The notes below the pieces were generated by a model, which was given only the letters and a program-made list of their open reading frames with translations, was not told the DNA's origin and searched no databases. A DNA stretch of 64,000 nucleotides from the NCBI GenBank assembly GCA_027475525.1, contig JAMWFC010000060.1:744001-808000 (forward strand), written 5' to 3'. Shown piece after piece: positions 33,201-46,152 of this stretch. Position 1 is the stretch's first letter; each line of letters starts with the position of its first letter. The position numbers and the translations under genes were made by a program. The DNA comes from Macrolepiota albuminosa (taxonomy: Eukaryota > Basidiomycota > Agaricomycetes > Agaricales > Agaricaceae).

Positions 33201-35192
33201 AATTGAGATGCCTTGCCGTTTTAAAGACTGGTTTGGCCTTGCGGAACAGGCGATCAATACCATTTACGCTCTGGGCGAGCACCCCGATGTACTGTGCAAC
33301 GAGATCATCAAGAACCTCACACGAAGGGCGTTTAACCAGGACCGTAAACCGAAGACAACAAGTACGGAATGTCAACCTTCGCAGCCGACCGAGAAGGACC
33401 CCAGTATAATGGATGAAGCTCATCCCGGCGACGTGACGCGTAGTTCGGATGATATCAGCGCACCTCCTGAGTCAACGCAGGGTGATGGCCAGGGACAAGA
33501 CGTAGGTGACGCGTTCGAGTTGAGCCAGCTTCTCTTTGTAGTTGGCCATGTTGCCATCAAACAGATTGTTTTTCTCGAGTTGGTGGAACGAGAGTGGAAG
33601 CGACAAAAAGACGAGAAACAGAGCAGTGAGTATAATGCGCTGGCAGTCTGATGTGTTGAAAGCTTGACTCAAAATATGTTGCTCTAGTTGAGAAGCAAAC
33701 AGCCACTAAGAAAGGAGACAATCAACCATCCAAAGATGGTGGAGAAGAGCTTGATCAAGTCGCGGGCAATGCTGAAGATGAGATCGGTGAACGAATTGCT
33801 GCTATCCGCGAGACTGAGCTCCTTTATGGTAAACAGTCATTATTAGCAATATACGGGCCCATACTCGTCCACATATGTGGTAGTCCTCACAAATTCAAGG
33901 TACTTGCTGGAGTTGCGATGTCTGACCATGTTCTGATTGTCTTCGTCCAGAATCGGACACTACGAGCGGCTGCAACCCTATCCTTCAGCAAATTCTTATG
34001 CGTTAGTTCCCAATTCTGCGATGCGCACCATCGACTTCTTTTCAAAATCTTGGAGACCTCGCGCGATGCAAACATCCGTAGTAACATCGTTATCGCGCTC
34101 GGAGATGTCGCAGTCTCGTTCAGCAACATCATTGATGAAAACTCGAACGAACTATACAAAGGCCTTTCCGACAAGGACCTTGTTGTCAAGAAAAACACGC
34201 TGATGGTACTTACACATCTGATCTTGAATGGCATGATCAAGGTCAAAGGCCAGCTTGGTGAAATGGCAAAGTGTTTGGAAGATCCGGAACCCCGCATAGC
34301 GGATCTGGCAAAACTCTTCTTCAAGGAATTGTCAACGAAGGAGAACGCAATATATAACAACTTGCCGGACGGTGAGTTTCTTTAACCTTCTCTTGCTGAT
34401 GAAATGTGCTCATAATCTCTTAGTGATCAGTCATCTATCTACCGGAGCTCATGCCGTCGATGAAGACACGTTCCAAAGTACGCTCAAGTACATTTTCACT
34501 TTCATTGAGAAGGTCAGTTTCTTTTATCCACCTATGCTTTCTATATGTAAATGCAACCTGATCTACGCACCAGGAAAAACAAGCTGAGAACATCGTTGAA
34601 AAACTCTGCCAACGCTTCCATCTATCTGAAGAGCCACGGCAGTGGCGTGACATTGCATACTGCTTGTCTCTCCTACCGTTCAAATCTGAGCGATCTGTCA
34701 AGAAGCTTATCGAAGGCCTACAATTCTATCGCGATAAATTACATGAGCCGAAGGTCTTTGAACGTTTCCAGGAAATACTCGCCAAGGCAAGCACTCCTCT
34801 GTTGCTATTCTCGTAGTTCCTGATGTCAATACGTGTAACGTGTAGGCTCGAAGCAACAAATCCAAAGATAAACCCGATTCCGATCTGGACGAGTTCGAGA
34901 AGGCAAGTGATCGAAGGTGCCGTCTTTATCACGATAACAAGGCTGATCGCATCTAGATCCTCGACGAATATCGTGCCCAAGGGGAAGAAGATCACGCACT
35001 TGAGAAACGTGTCGTCAAAAAGAAGGCAGCGGCAGCTCGGAAACGCGGCGCTGCACCTGCGCGAAAGCGTATGTCTCATATCACAAGGCCTTTTGATGTT
35101 GTTTCTAACCAGTGTTGTCAGTACGGGGTAAGAAAGTGGTGGAAGCAGCACCGGTTGACGAAGACGACGACGACGATCAATACGAGGATTAA
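30209..35192 (+). CDS. CND1: Condensin complex subunit 1 (CAP-D2/Cnd1/Ycs4)
   Basis: HEAT-repeat subunit of condensin, needed for mitotic chromosome compaction. The start MAISFELQEEIQALTENDDY is followed by ~15 short introns that join in frame. Landmarks: MSHKLPLEMFGFLLLWFVSV; a basic stretch KGRRGRGGKAGGKAASSRS; WVDQIPATLGLISKVLRLQT; YVRSKVLQVLSKLCELKVKF; an acidic linker with a KKKKK run; and KYYGEALNFIRQIEGAM. Later come YDATLAELTSLEEMMRIMMD, the Cnd1 core HHRLLFKILETSRDANIRSN and NTLMVLTHLILNGMIKVKGQ. The tail is Lys/Ala-rich (RVVKKKAAAARKRGAAPAR) and ends DEDDDDDQYED, as in other Cnd1 proteins. The product is ~1,350 residues, normal for the family. I find no frameshift or duplication in it. 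Confidence 0.92.
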
Positions 35193-35560
35193 ACTCTATT
35201 CTACAATAGCTCGATATGTGTACATGTGTAATTAATTTTGAAGTTAGCTTATTCTCTTTTTGTGTTTGTGGTGCTCAGGAATGTATTTTGGGTGTCTTTG
35301 GGTTCGAAACTTGTAAATGATGGACGATTTTTGAGCTCATCAACTCTTTCGGTTAAAATTTAATTAAATTATCTTGGAGATTTTCATACTTCCGACCAAG
35401 CAATATTTCAAGGAAAATGCAACAAAAATTGTGATCTCATAGAATCTCATCACTTTGCCATATACAAGATGTGTATGAGCAACTTGAATCATCACTTTCA
35501 CAATAGATTGTGTGCAAACAATATAGAACCATGTTAGCAGTGGAAGATTTTAAACAATGA
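35193..35560. other. 3' flank of condensin gene
   Basis: AT-rich transition into the repeat-rich block; no gene seen. Confidence 0.5.
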
Positions 35561-37100
35561 CTATATTTCAAGCTTGCAAAGATCTTGTCAATCTTTCTGA
35601 CCTCAGACAGTTTATTGGATTACATCTATTGATGCTGCACTATTTGAGCTAGCTATTGCATAAAAAATAGTTGTCTCCTCTGTAGTATGCTATGTGCAAT
35701 CAACTTAGAGCTCTAGCCATGTCAATGCTGGTGGCATATTAACAATGCCTATAATTCAAGCTTATGAATGTTTTGTCGAAAAGACATCTATCTTCATTGC
35801 ATAACTCTATCAATCTTTCTGACTCAGATGGTGTTTATTTAAAAACATCTATTTTTCAAGTCAGAGTATTGTTTGACCAGATTACATCTATTGATGCTGC
35901 ACTGTTTAAGCCACTTATTGATGCTGCACTGTTCAAGCCACTTATTGATGCTTTGATGACATCCAACAGGCAAGACATTTATGCGTTACATTGCACCAAG
36001 TCTATGAAAAATGGTTGTCTCCTATTTAAGATGATTACTATTATCACATGCTACATCTGTGTAACTGGTGTAAACTATAGCCATGTTAATAGTGGCAACT
36101 TACAAAGGTTCTATCAATCTTTTTGACCTAGACAGTATTTATTAAAAAAACATCTGTTCACCGAGTCAGAGCATTGTTTTTAAACCAGATTACATCTATT
36201 GATGCTGCACTATTTGAGCCACTCATTGATGCTTCGATGACATCTAACAGGCAAAATATTCATGTGTCACATTGCACTAAATCCATGAAAAATGGTTGTC
36301 TCCTATTTAGGATTATTACTATCATCACATGCTACATATGTATAACTGATGTAAACTATAACTGTGGTTAGTAGTGGCAATTTTCAAGAGTTCTATCAAT
36401 CTTTCTGACTCAGACAGTGTTTAAAACATCTGTTCACTAAGGTTGGAGTATTGTTTTCAGATCAGATTACATCTATTGATGCTGCACTATTTGAGCTGCT
36501 CATTGATGCATTGATTATGTTATATTGCATGAAGTAAGTGAAAAATGGTTGTTTTCTATTTAGATTATTACAATATGCTGCATACAACTAACATGGAACT
36601 AATTATAAGAGCAATTTCTAAACAATACTCATATTTCAAATTGATCAAGTTTTCGTTAATCTTTCCGACTCGGACAGTGTTTATGAAAAAACATCTATTT
36701 TTGAGTCAGATGATTGTTTTTAAATCGGATTACATTTATTGATGCTGCGCTGTTTAACCCACTCATTGATGCTTCGATGACATTTAACAGGTGAAGCATT
36801 CATGTATTACATCGTATAAAGTCAGTGAAAAATGATTGTCTCCTATTTAGGGTTATTATATAATTATTTATATATAATTAATATAAAACTATAGCCATGT
36901 TGATATTGGCAGCTTTTAAACAATGCCTATATTTGAAGCTTGTGAAAGTTCTTTTTCTGAGTTGAATTACTGTTTTGAGACTGAATTACATTCATTGATA
37001 ATTGCATAGCACAAGCAAGTCATCAATGCTTTGATGATATCTAAAACATTGAGTTTCGCACATTACATTGATTATAGAGTCAGTGAGAAATGATTTTCTC
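35560..37100. repeat. Diverged ~265-bp satellite array, six units
   Basis: Six diverged copies of a unit carrying GATTACATCTATTGATGCTG, followed by a CACTATTTGAGCCACTCATTG-like stretch. They begin near 35619, 35879, 36188, 36464, 36728 and 36983, a spacing of about 255-310 bp. Each unit also carries CTATCAATCTTTCTGACTC, AAAAATGGTTGTCTCCTATT and AACTATAGCCATGTTAATAG in the same order. One unit has an extra internal duplication (35899-35945). Very AT-rich with almost no CpG. No coding capacity is credible. Confidence 0.8.
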
Positions 37101-38213
37101 CTAATTTGGAACACTCCATGCTTCCATTTCGAAGCACATTATGTTATGGCATCTTTTGCTTGGTTGTATTTGATTTAAGGGACTTATCTCGGATGTGAGA
37201 AATTTCACCTGCATCGTTGACAGAATTCTCAGCATCTGCCAAACTTTAATATGTGCTTCTATCAACACAATCTGATGCATGATTGTCAGCTGTCACGGTG
37301 TTTTGGAATCAGTCAGCTTCGATGTAAAGAAGAGACAGAATCAATGAAAATGTTGAAAGAGAAGACAACACCAGATATGCATCATCTGACTTTCTACACC
37401 TGTTACTTATGAAATGACCTTAATGAATATGTTTTTAATGAGCTACCTAGAACATAACTGTAGTAATTATTTGAATATGGCAAGCTCATCTGTAGATGCC
37501 TTTTAGAGTGTGGTGAGTGTGTCCGTGGTGATTGCCTGACTAAATGTTGACACCGAGGATCTACTTTACGTCCGTCCACCTTGGGAATTCTTGATTATTT
37601 ATAGATATTATTAATACGGCCTTGTTATCTCCATTTCTCAAATCACATTATCGGAGACATTTCAAATTGTATCAACATATTTGAGGAAGTCAGTAATTAG
37701 AGACCAAAACGTACAATGGCTCTTGTATTTATATCGACTGAGCTGTACTTGAATCACAAGATCTGGCTGATCTTTGCGGTTGGTACCTCTAGAGACAACT
37801 ATATGACTTCCGTACTTCTTCGTTGCATGTAAACTATATATTTATCACTGATACCTCAAAAAAGGGCCAATAAGTTGAGCAGTAATCTTAGAAAACATCT
37901 GGGTGGGGTGGCAAACATTACTGGCACGGTCGAACGAGTCTCCGATGCCAATGACAAACGAGTTAAACCCTCACACTAGGAAATCAGGAGACATAGTGAT
38001 GGATACAGAAGCATTTCGATACACGTCTCCTGTGAATGTACATTCGAAATTAATGTTTCTTTCTAATATCGACTGTTTTGTGGAATTTTATTGGGTTCTA
38101 CACACGTTTGCGTCAACGATCAATGTATTATTTCATTTATTTATGATGTGCGGTGCTATAGGAAGTATCGATACTGTCATTTTGTAAGGTCGGCAAAACC
38201 GACCAGTGTGCAC
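37101..38213. other. AT-rich gene-free DNA
   Basis: Continuation of the AT-rich, CpG-poor block without clear satellite units. A plus-strand frame at 37903-38187 has no recognisable similarity. No gene called. Confidence 0.45.
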
Positions 38214-39269
38214 CTAGTCAAAAGGTCGTAGTATTTGAGGAAAACTGGTTAGGCCAGGGAAAATGCTTCGTATGTCCGACTTGCACTCTGCTAGACCTTG
38301 AAGGTCAGTAGATACAGCCTTGAGCGTACGCAGTCCTCCAAATATTCTGCCGCGTAGGGAAAAGAATAATAATTTTATGGATTCTCTGTCCATATCCGTC
38401 AACTCCAGAGAACGGAGGTTCTCAGTCAGTAGCTTTGACACTAGTGATACAGACGCGTCACAAGGTAGGAGACTGTCTCCTGAAAGCCCACCGAGCTTGA
38501 GTGAGACAAGAGTGGAAGGATCGAAAGACAGAAATGATGAAATGTATGGCAGGAGCGGTGCACTAATGCTCAAGTGCTGAATGCTAGTCATCGATGGTGT
38601 CAAATCCGTCGAAATGGGAACGGAAGTAAACGAATTCATTATAACTCCGTCCAACATCCGAAGATCAGTGTTGGCGACACTGAGACTCGATAAATTCGAT
38701 AATTGGGAAGAGTCCGCAGGACGAAAGATCACTCCGTCCAAGACGAGGTGTCTGAAAATCACTGAACTCAATATGAACGGTCCGCAAGACACCGTATACG
38801 CTGGATCGGATCTAATGAGCTCCATAGAGTGGAGTTGGGTTAATGGACTGCTCGAGAGCAATTTCGTGATGCGTAGAAAGGGAAAAAATGGAGAAACGAC
38901 GGAAAGTTTTTCCCAGCGAGCGCTTTGGGCGATAACCAGCTGCATGGACGTGCTGAATGGTGCAGGGAAGTCGTTGAACAATATTCCTCCCATGCCTTCA
39001 GGAACCCAAATAAAGACCCGAATGTTGTGCTTCCCAGCACGATCGAGGACTCTACGCGTCATTGCAGGTGAAGAACTGGGACCAATGAAGACATCTCTCC
39101 ATAATGAAGAGTCGAGGAATGCAATGGCGCGCCATTGCGGCGAGACGCTGGAGACGAGAGCGCCGACTGAGACCCAACGAGAGGCCCATTCTTTATCACC
39201 GTCGCGAAGGAAGAGAAATATCGTAATAAGAATGTCTTCCATAAGACAACAAATCGGGGAGCCTGGCAT
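38214..39269 (-). CDS. F-box-like protein
   Basis: Single open exon of ~351 codons. Residues ~8-60 fit an F-box (MEDILITIFLFLRDGDKEW, then VSPQWRAIAFLDSSLWRDV), the SKP1-binding module of SCF ubiquitin ligases. The remainder is irregular leucine-rich sequence (LSNLSSLSVANTDL, LVSLKLGGLSGD, NLRSLELTDMD), the usual form of the large agaricomycete F-box/LRR families. The start at 39269 (MPGSPICCLMED) is the first ATG of the frame, but F-box relatives often have a short upstream exon, so the N-terminus may be incomplete. A long antisense frame (38581-39414) is a shadow. The substrate is unknown. The gene borders the AT-rich satellite block. Confidence 0.7.
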   Translation of the reverse strand: MPGSPICCLMEDILITIFLFLRDGDKEWASRWVSVGALVSSVSPQWRAIAFLDSSLWRDVFIGPSSSPAMTRRVLDRAGKHNIRVFIWVPEGMGGILFNDFPAPFSTSMQLVIAQSARWEKLSVVSPFFPFLRITKLLSSSPLTQLHSMELIRSDPAYTVSCGPFILSSVIFRHLVLDGVIFRPADSSQLSNLSSLSVANTDLRMLDGVIMNSFTSVPISTDLTPSMTSIQHLSISAPLLPYISSFLSFDPSTLVSLKLGGLSGDSLLPCDASVSLVSKLLTENLRSLELTDMDRESIKLLFFSLRGRIFGGLRTLKAVSTDLQGLAECKSDIRSIFPGLTSFPQILRPFD

Positions 39270-40370
39270 AATGGGACGTGAGTTCCTCCTCCCGTGGGCT
39301 TGTCAGCTTAATATGCATCTCGGGAAAGTCCTGGTACGTCAAGAGGAAAAAATCTCGTTGAGATCTGGTGTTCAGATTGTTCAGATGAAGCCGAGAGTTA
39401 ATCTCGCATCGTGAAAATTTGGCGCCCTATCAAGGCATGTAGGTGCCCGCGAATCTGATTCGAGCAGAGAGGTTGTCAGACGAAGAGGAGGTCGCCATCG
39501 GAGAAGGAACGGACATGACCCCAATGAGGAATGAGCAAAGTTCAGTCAGGTGTCAGGGAGAGACGGCTGATGAATATTTAAAAGACATAAGTATTCCAAT
39601 GGAGACGTTGTACCATCCGAAGGAGAAAAGGCAAGTAGTTTTCCGACAGGTTGGCCCGCACAGCATAATGGTCACGTGAAATGTCAAGCCCGTGAGCGGT
39701 AATCTATTTTTAAGGCAGAGAAGAACGGGTTGAATGAACCTGTTTTGCCGCCGGCAAGCCACAATACAGGGGAAGCGGGGGTAAAGTAGTCTAAGTGCTC
39801 TACGCCGAATGTGTGTAATGTTGTGCTTCCTAAACGGGTTTGATGGTCGCTGAAGTGGCCAAAACGGGCGCCGCTGCTGTGATTCGGTCCTTATAGTAGA
39901 GGCCCCAGAAATCTGCATAACTTCGCCGGGTTTATATCAGTGGCCACGTTATCCGAGTCCTTGCCTGTGAGCATATTCTGTGTATATTTTTGCGTGCGTA
40001 TCTCAAGATAGAATATGAGAGTCGGTGGATAAATGAGAGCATTAAAAGGTATGTTGGGGACTACGGAGAAGTGGAGTAAACCAAGGTCGGTCAGCGGTAT
40101 CGCGCGGACACAGTGGAGGTAATAAATAAAGTAAGGAGCGTGAAGCGTCTTGTGCGCAGCAAAGCGGAAAAACCAAAGGAGTGTCTGAGGTACATAGTGT
40201 GTGGATGTCTGTAATGCAATATATGTCATGATGGATGAAGAGATATAAAAGTAGAAAGGACACTCGATGTAAAAATGGGGATGAATAAGATGACAATGAG
40301 ATGAGAATCGAAATCGAAGGGAAGGAAGAATAGACGTAAACATATAGACCCGATGAGAAGAGAGAGGACC
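39270..40370. other. Intergenic, F-box gene to PI4P 5-kinase
   Basis: Upstream of the F-box gene and 3' flank of the kinase gene. Minus-strand frames at 39553-39918 and 39891-40343 have simple composition and no recognisable domain; probably untranslated sequence. Confidence 0.4.
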
Positions 40371-42733
40371 TTATTCATCCTTGAACCTTGCGCCACCCTC
40401 CCCGCCCCGCATAATTGCTTTCATGAACGCCAGAAATCGGGTCGCATATTCTGACGGAGGAACTGGACTAATTTTGTGCTACCGACGAGAGAATGAGAAT
40501 AAATTGACCAAAGGGCATAAACGACTCACGCGATCGGCACGCAGTCCTTTCCAAAAGTGTTCAAGCTTTTTCTTGCCACCATAGGGTGTAAGAATATCAA
40601 TAACACCAACGTAATAGATCACATCCATATCGTGATTACTCTCATCCGTCGCCCGCAAGCCACCTTCGTCTTGATAGAACACGAAATGCTGACGATCGAC
40701 AAAATGGTCCGCCAGGTCCTTCTCACGCTCCTTACCTTTCTCTCGAAAAGAATCACGTTCATGTCGGTGTGTATGTGGTTGGTATGATGATGAATATGCA
40801 GCATGGGGGTGGGATGATACAGGATGAAGTTGGGAATAGGAACCATGTTGCATTTGTGGGGAAGGACCTTCAGTCATTGAAGAGTCTTGAGCAGTAGAAG
40901 GAGGCTCATCGGCGGCATCAGGAAGTTCGACAGCGTCAACGTGCCCTGAGGTACGGTAGAGCGCGCGACGCATTGCAATGGCTTCAGGTGAACCTTGTAA
41001 ATGGTGCCCGGAGAGGGAATGCGAATGACCCATGTTCTTTCTCCGATGGGAAGTATGAGGGATATGAGGCTTTACCAGGAATAAATTAGTGTAGCAACAA
41101 AATCTTTGAATATACGTACCGAGAAAACTTTAAGAGTATTTCTTCGTACATTATCTCGATTTCCCCGTTGCATATTGTGGATGCCCACCAACAAACTATA
41201 ATCCATCACGTTGACCTGTTTCAAGAAGACTGCGTCGCGTCTGAGCTGTTCCGCAAGAAGAGCGCGCTTCTCAGGACCGAGCTCGAGTGTGCGTCCACGG
41301 TGAATCCAGTTGAGGTCCTTGAGCACCGCACGAGGATTTTGCTTCGCTTTCTCTTCAGGGTAATCACGGCCAACAGTGCTACCCTTAAGATCGTAGGTTT
41401 CGTGGATATCTCTGTGTGGCGGGAAAATGTTGTTCATGATCACAAAGTGGATCTTCCGGCCCCGAGGAAGTTTCACACGGTGTAGACCGTAGAAACGCGA
41501 GAGGAGTGTATGTGGGTTGGCCTTGACATGCTCGTAGTACTCAGGCAAGATACGCAAAAGATATGTGTGTTCGGCATGATGAATCGTCTTGATAATGAAC
41601 CGGTAATCGCGCGAGAAGTAGAAAAATGAGCCTGACTTTCCAGGCGACCCTAGCTCGCTCAGGATGTACTTGCTCGTCAACGACAATAAATAGTCTGCTG
41701 GGTCCAGATGGAAGTAATCTTCCCTCAGAGACCTAAACACCCAAGGCGCATAGTCCTTAAACTTGAAGTCATACTTGGCCGAAGGGGTGAGTTCATTACC
41801 GACGATGTCGAAAGAGTACTTGTGTTTCGCTTGGAAGTCGTCTGACGTGAGTAGGCGTTTGATCTTGGCCTGGCACCGCGAGACGCCGATGCGGATACCG
41901 GTGAGCATGTTGTACATGAGTACGTAATTAACATGCCCCTCGTCGATGATGTTACCAATTGGTGGCGTCTCCTCTTCGTTACGCAAAGTGAGCGCAGCCA
42001 TCTTAGCCTTCTTGGACAATCGTTCACGCCTGATGGTCTCCGCATAGAGTTGTATGTCCTCTTGAAGTTCGCCGCCACTCGTGCCAACTGGAAAGGGTTG
42101 TTTGGGTGCCGAACCGATGGTGTTGCGACGAGCTGGTCGTTCCCGCGCCGGTGGCGGTTGGAGATAGACATCGGAAGACAGATGGCTGGCGGACTTGGCG
42201 AATGATGTTGATGGGGGAGAAGGAAGATAAGCAAACGGAGGTGGCGTAGACGGGCCGGTGGGCTGAACTGCGTGTAGAGATGAAGCTTTGGTGTCAGTTG
42301 ACGAACGATGAACTCGTGGCGGAGGTGGGGTGGATGGCCCGGGCAATGGAGGCGTGGGAGGCTCAATCGATGTTGGAAATGTATCAGAAGATTCAGGTTC
42401 AACGTATACAATATTCTCTTCGTCAACGATGCTGGCTGGCGGTGACGGTGGTAATGGACCTGCCATCACACGAGTAATGTATGAGTCCTGACTGGACGTT
42501 ACAGGCCTTGTTTCGAGCTTCACAGTCTCCTCAGTCACTGTAACAATTCTGATTTCCTGAGATGTCCGCTGGAAGGAAGTCGTGTTGGAGTTGGTGACCG
42601 TCTGCACCGACATTGTCAAGGGTGGAGTCTGAGACGATGCGGCTGACGAAATAACGCTCTGTGTAGATATTGGGTCAGCCAGAGTGGGGGACGGTGTCCG
42701 CCGCTGAACGGGCAGGAGGAGCGTCGTCGCCAT
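40371..42733 (-). CDS. MSS4: Phosphatidylinositol 4-phosphate 5-kinase (MSS4-like)
   Basis: Makes PI(4,5)P2 at the plasma membrane. A Ser/Thr/Pro-rich N-terminal region of ~230 residues (MATTLLLPVQRRTPSPTLAD) precedes the PIPK domain, which begins near IIDEGHVNYVLMYNMLTGIR. Kinase-domain motifs include SGSFFYFSRDYRFIIKTIHH, IMNNIFPPHRDIHETYDLKG with STVGR, and the catalytic MDYSLLVGIH. After an intron near 41100 an insert rich in His/Ser leads to DVIYYVGVIDILTPYGGKKK and EHFWKGLRADR, the usual C-terminal core. A last small exon reads PPSEYATRFLAFMKAIM and ends at 40371. About 750 residues, normal for fungal MSS4. The start ATG at 42733 opens the long exon. No frameshift seen. Confidence 0.92.
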
Positions 42734-43040
42734 CGTTGATGATGGCGGTGGAAAGAATGATGAGCGGCAATGAGCGGTAAAATTCCAACCGGTCCAATGG
42801 TGGCTGTGTCATCATCAACGAGTTTGAACTTCTATCATTGACATGTCCTTGATGGATGCGCAAAGCCCTTCATACACAAGGATCTTCAGACAAAACCTTC
42901 AGCAAAGGCCCGCAAATCGCTGACCTTGAAAAAAAAATACAGCTTCCCTTGCTGTCTGACAACATTGCGGCCCTCATCAAGTGCATCAAATACTTGCGGC
43001 GTATATGTCATCCTAACATCACTTCTTTCCGTTGATGACA
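42734..43040. other. Promoter region of the PI4P 5-kinase gene
   Basis: Normal base composition; no specific site identified. Confidence 0.4.
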
Positions 43041-44779
43041 GGCAAAAAAAAGAATCATCGTGAATCTATCTAGAAAGTACTATTCGGCATGGGATGAGAA
43101 CTCCTTACTCTGTTGTGATTGCACTGTTTCTTGTGGCTACAAGTTTCTCTCTCAATTATGGACTCTCCTTTGTATCATCAGATGCCTCTTCAGCACTTGT
43201 TTACATGCTAATCAGGTGCCGATGCTTCTATTAAATTCATGTGGATTAAACCTCTCATAATCTATGGCCCTTTTATGGAAGATAAAAAGCATTGATTTTT
43301 TGAGAGGTATTAGGTATAAGTTGTTGTAGAGATTCTTCTACAGCTTGATTTAAATATAACAAGTTATTTACATTATTTTAAATAGATTTAAGACTTTTTA
43401 AAATATTAATTAGGAGTAGTGGACTGAAGAGAAATTACTTGAAACATGTTTGGCAGCCAAATTGTGCAAGAATATTTAACTGGCAGGCAGATAAATTAAT
43501 CCATAATTGGTGATGAGCCTTTTGTAATATAGTTATGGGGTTTTGTTGAGTTCTTAATTCCTTAAGTCTCCCAAGTGTGTAAGATCCAGTTCTATAGAGA
43601 GAATGGCAGCTAGACAAGTGTAGAGATGACAGTAAAAAGAAAAAGACTAAGATGGCTGTGCTATGAATGTCCAAATAAGGCTGAAATCAGCCTACTCCGT
43701 TACACCTTCCCACTGACTGTGCATCCCTGAAGCTATATTTAGTGCTTCTTTTTAGTGCTTCTAATGAACCATGCTGTAAGGAACAACTCGTTTCCTGGGT
43801 ATTTGACTCTATTTCAGGCTTAGTCCAATATGTAGACATTTTTTAAGCTACTCTCTTTATATCTCTTCTGTCTATACTAGCTATTTACGACAAGGCATAT
43901 AACTAGATTTTTACTCATTATTAATTATTATTAGTCATTTGCTTTACGTATATACAGTCTGCATTGAATCTAGTCTAAAACTGATTTAAGGAGGTGTATT
44001 GCTGGAGAATCAAGAAAAAAAGCAGATTTGCACAAAAAAATAGTAAAGATAACGTTGTTTTTCAAAGCTCTTCTCATGTTGATTATTTAGCAAATCACTA
44101 TTGAAAAAGGGGACATGTGGTGTAGCGGCACACCACACAAGTCCAAGAAAAACCCTTTAAATGGCCTTCTGCTGACATAATGCAGCAAGGAGCTCTGGTT
44201 CGAACTGCATTTTTTCAGTTTGTGCTGGAATTCATGTGTAAATGCATTCTTACCCTGGTACATGAAGGTCCAACCCCTTCAATTTGTGGGCAACTCAAAG
44301 CTAATGAATTCATTCTGCCCAGCATGCTGGGAGGTGTAGCTATGTTGAGATGCTGTAAACACACCACAAAAAAAACACTATTAGAAAGCTTAATAATGCA
44401 TCTAAGCTATTCATTTCATAAATGCCTTTTGTTACACTTCAGATAGTATAAAACACTCTCAGAAAATAAAAAAAGACCTTTGCTTAAGCAGGCCTATTGA
44501 CAAAAATGCTTCAAGTTTGCTCAGTATCATGAAAACTGAATAGTGGAGGATTGGAAAAAAGTTTTGTAGACAGATAAAACAGTTGTTTGGCCATCGAAGT
44601 TGAGCAAGAGCAACGGTTCAAACAAGGTAGTCATTATCTACAGGTTTATAGTTCAGGAGAGAATATGTCAATGGAGTGTTTTCGAAGTTGGGTTAACTAA
44701 AGCAGAAGCAATTTACCAAGCATCTGGTGCTACAGATCGGACCAGCCCCATTATCCTGCACATAGAAATCAAAGATACG
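43040..44779. other. AT-rich, CpG-poor block, probable decayed repeats
   Basis: Long AT-rich run with very few CG dinucleotides and many A/T tracts. Around 44111-44210 there is an A-box-like TGGTGTAGCGG and a B-box-like GGTTCGAACTGC, ~80 bases apart, which could be a tRNA-derived SINE remnant. Frames at 44180-44446 and 43435-43674 are not credible genes. Confidence 0.45.
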
Positions 44780-46152
44780 TTATAGTGCCAGAGGACAAAA
44801 TATGATAGTAGTGTCATCGATGTATAAATCGCTCTCCCCTGTAGTACTCAGTAGCGCCGGAGTCATGATTTGTTCCATGCGAACCGCATCACGCCCTCCA
44901 AGCATGTTTCCAAGGATCTCAACTGCCCGATTTCCATCTTCATTCCATCGAGATTCCACCTCGTGGTCAAACACTCCTTCAAGGAATGCCTTGTCAACAG
45001 GGTCGCTGAGCAACGCGCCAAGCACAGCAGCAGGATCAATTTTACTGGGATTCCCTTTTCGGAAGAGGAAACGCCCCTCGACGATGTTATTCACTCCGTC
45101 TGTATAAAGGAGCAGGATAGGCTCCTTGCCACGTAGTGTGGTGAGATCAATGTGACGCACGTCACTTGTCGCTATGATATAAGGCGGAGAGGTGTTATAT
45201 TTCGAAATGTTCTGAACCAGAAAACCGTCATGTAGTGCCCGCATTTTTGAGAATAAGTTGACGGAGTAAGCAGCAGGTAGTTTGTATGAGAAGTCTCCAA
45301 TGGCTAATCACCGTTCAAGAAAGGAACAGCTGGGATGGAAACTGGATCCGCACCTCTAGTGATACTGAGGACTCCCAAGACGCGTTGATCCTTCAACACG
45401 TTGTACTCCGACGTAGGATGGGCTAGTTTGACCCGTGCATACTCTGAGGGAGTGGATGTATTATGCAAGGCTGTCAATCTTTGCGCTGTAAGTGTTGGTC
45501 CTCCTTCCTTTGTTAAGAGAACTGCTCAAGATGAATGGGTGATAACTCCGGCGTCCAACAGGGCGCTTACCAATCGAAGAATCTCCAAGACCTATAACCC
45601 ACAAGTTCTCCTTCTTGCCGTCAATTAGTGCTATAGATAGTGTCGTTCCAGAAATGGCACGACGCAAAATATAGCTGTCTGAACTATCCAGCAGAGAAGA
45701 GGCGGAGTAGTGATCCAATTCATGAGGATTAGGACACAGTGCTATAACGGCAGCACCGATATGGCGATCAAACTCTTCAATCTGCAAACGCAGGAAGGTT
45801 GAAATTTCGGCATGGTTATATGTGTCCCGAGAACTAGTGAGTTTCGAACGCAACGCGTTGCGAAGCACAATTGGAAGGTATTCTTTGGTATATTCTGCCG
45901 CTTCTGACCCTGCGTGTCCTAGAAAAGATTCAGCGCTCGATGACGAACCCGGCGAACGAGACACCGACCATCCAACACGGCTAAGAACAGCCAAGATGGA
46001 CCTTGATCCACATCATCCCATTCTTCCACAACATATCTATCTTCGTTTTGCCGGACCGGTGTAGGCTGGAAGGTAACTGCGTGTATTCCGTTATCGAAGG
46101 CCCTCGCAAGACAACTTCTTAAAAAGGCCGCGCGCGCTTCGTCGATGGACAT
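44780..46152 (-). CDS. PP2C-family Ser/Thr phosphatase
   Basis: Mn/Mg-dependent protein phosphatase. The chosen start MSIDEARAAFLRSCLARAFD is followed by NEDRYVVEEW, with the metal-binding ED, and WLFLAVLDG. An intron splits the motif: splicing GTCGGT..TTCTAG gives DGHAGSEAAEYTKEYL, matching the PP2C DGHGG/A motif. Further motifs are SGTTLSIALIDG, LWVIGLGDSS, LLLYTDGVNN and the C-terminal DDTTIIF with the last metal-binding Asp. The layout recalls Ptc5/pyruvate dehydrogenase phosphatase-like proteins, but no clear mitochondrial presequence is visible, so I keep the general call. An alternative upstream ATG at 46176 exists. At least three introns. Confidence 0.85.

Noticed and set aside
38581..39414. 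277-codon open frame on the plus strand
   Set aside because: It is antisense to the F-box gene; its composition follows the complement of that coding frame and no domain is seen.
40042..40343. Minus-strand frames rich in Tyr, Phe, His and Leu
   Set aside because: Low-complexity translation of the 3' flank of the PI4P 5-kinase gene; no domain.
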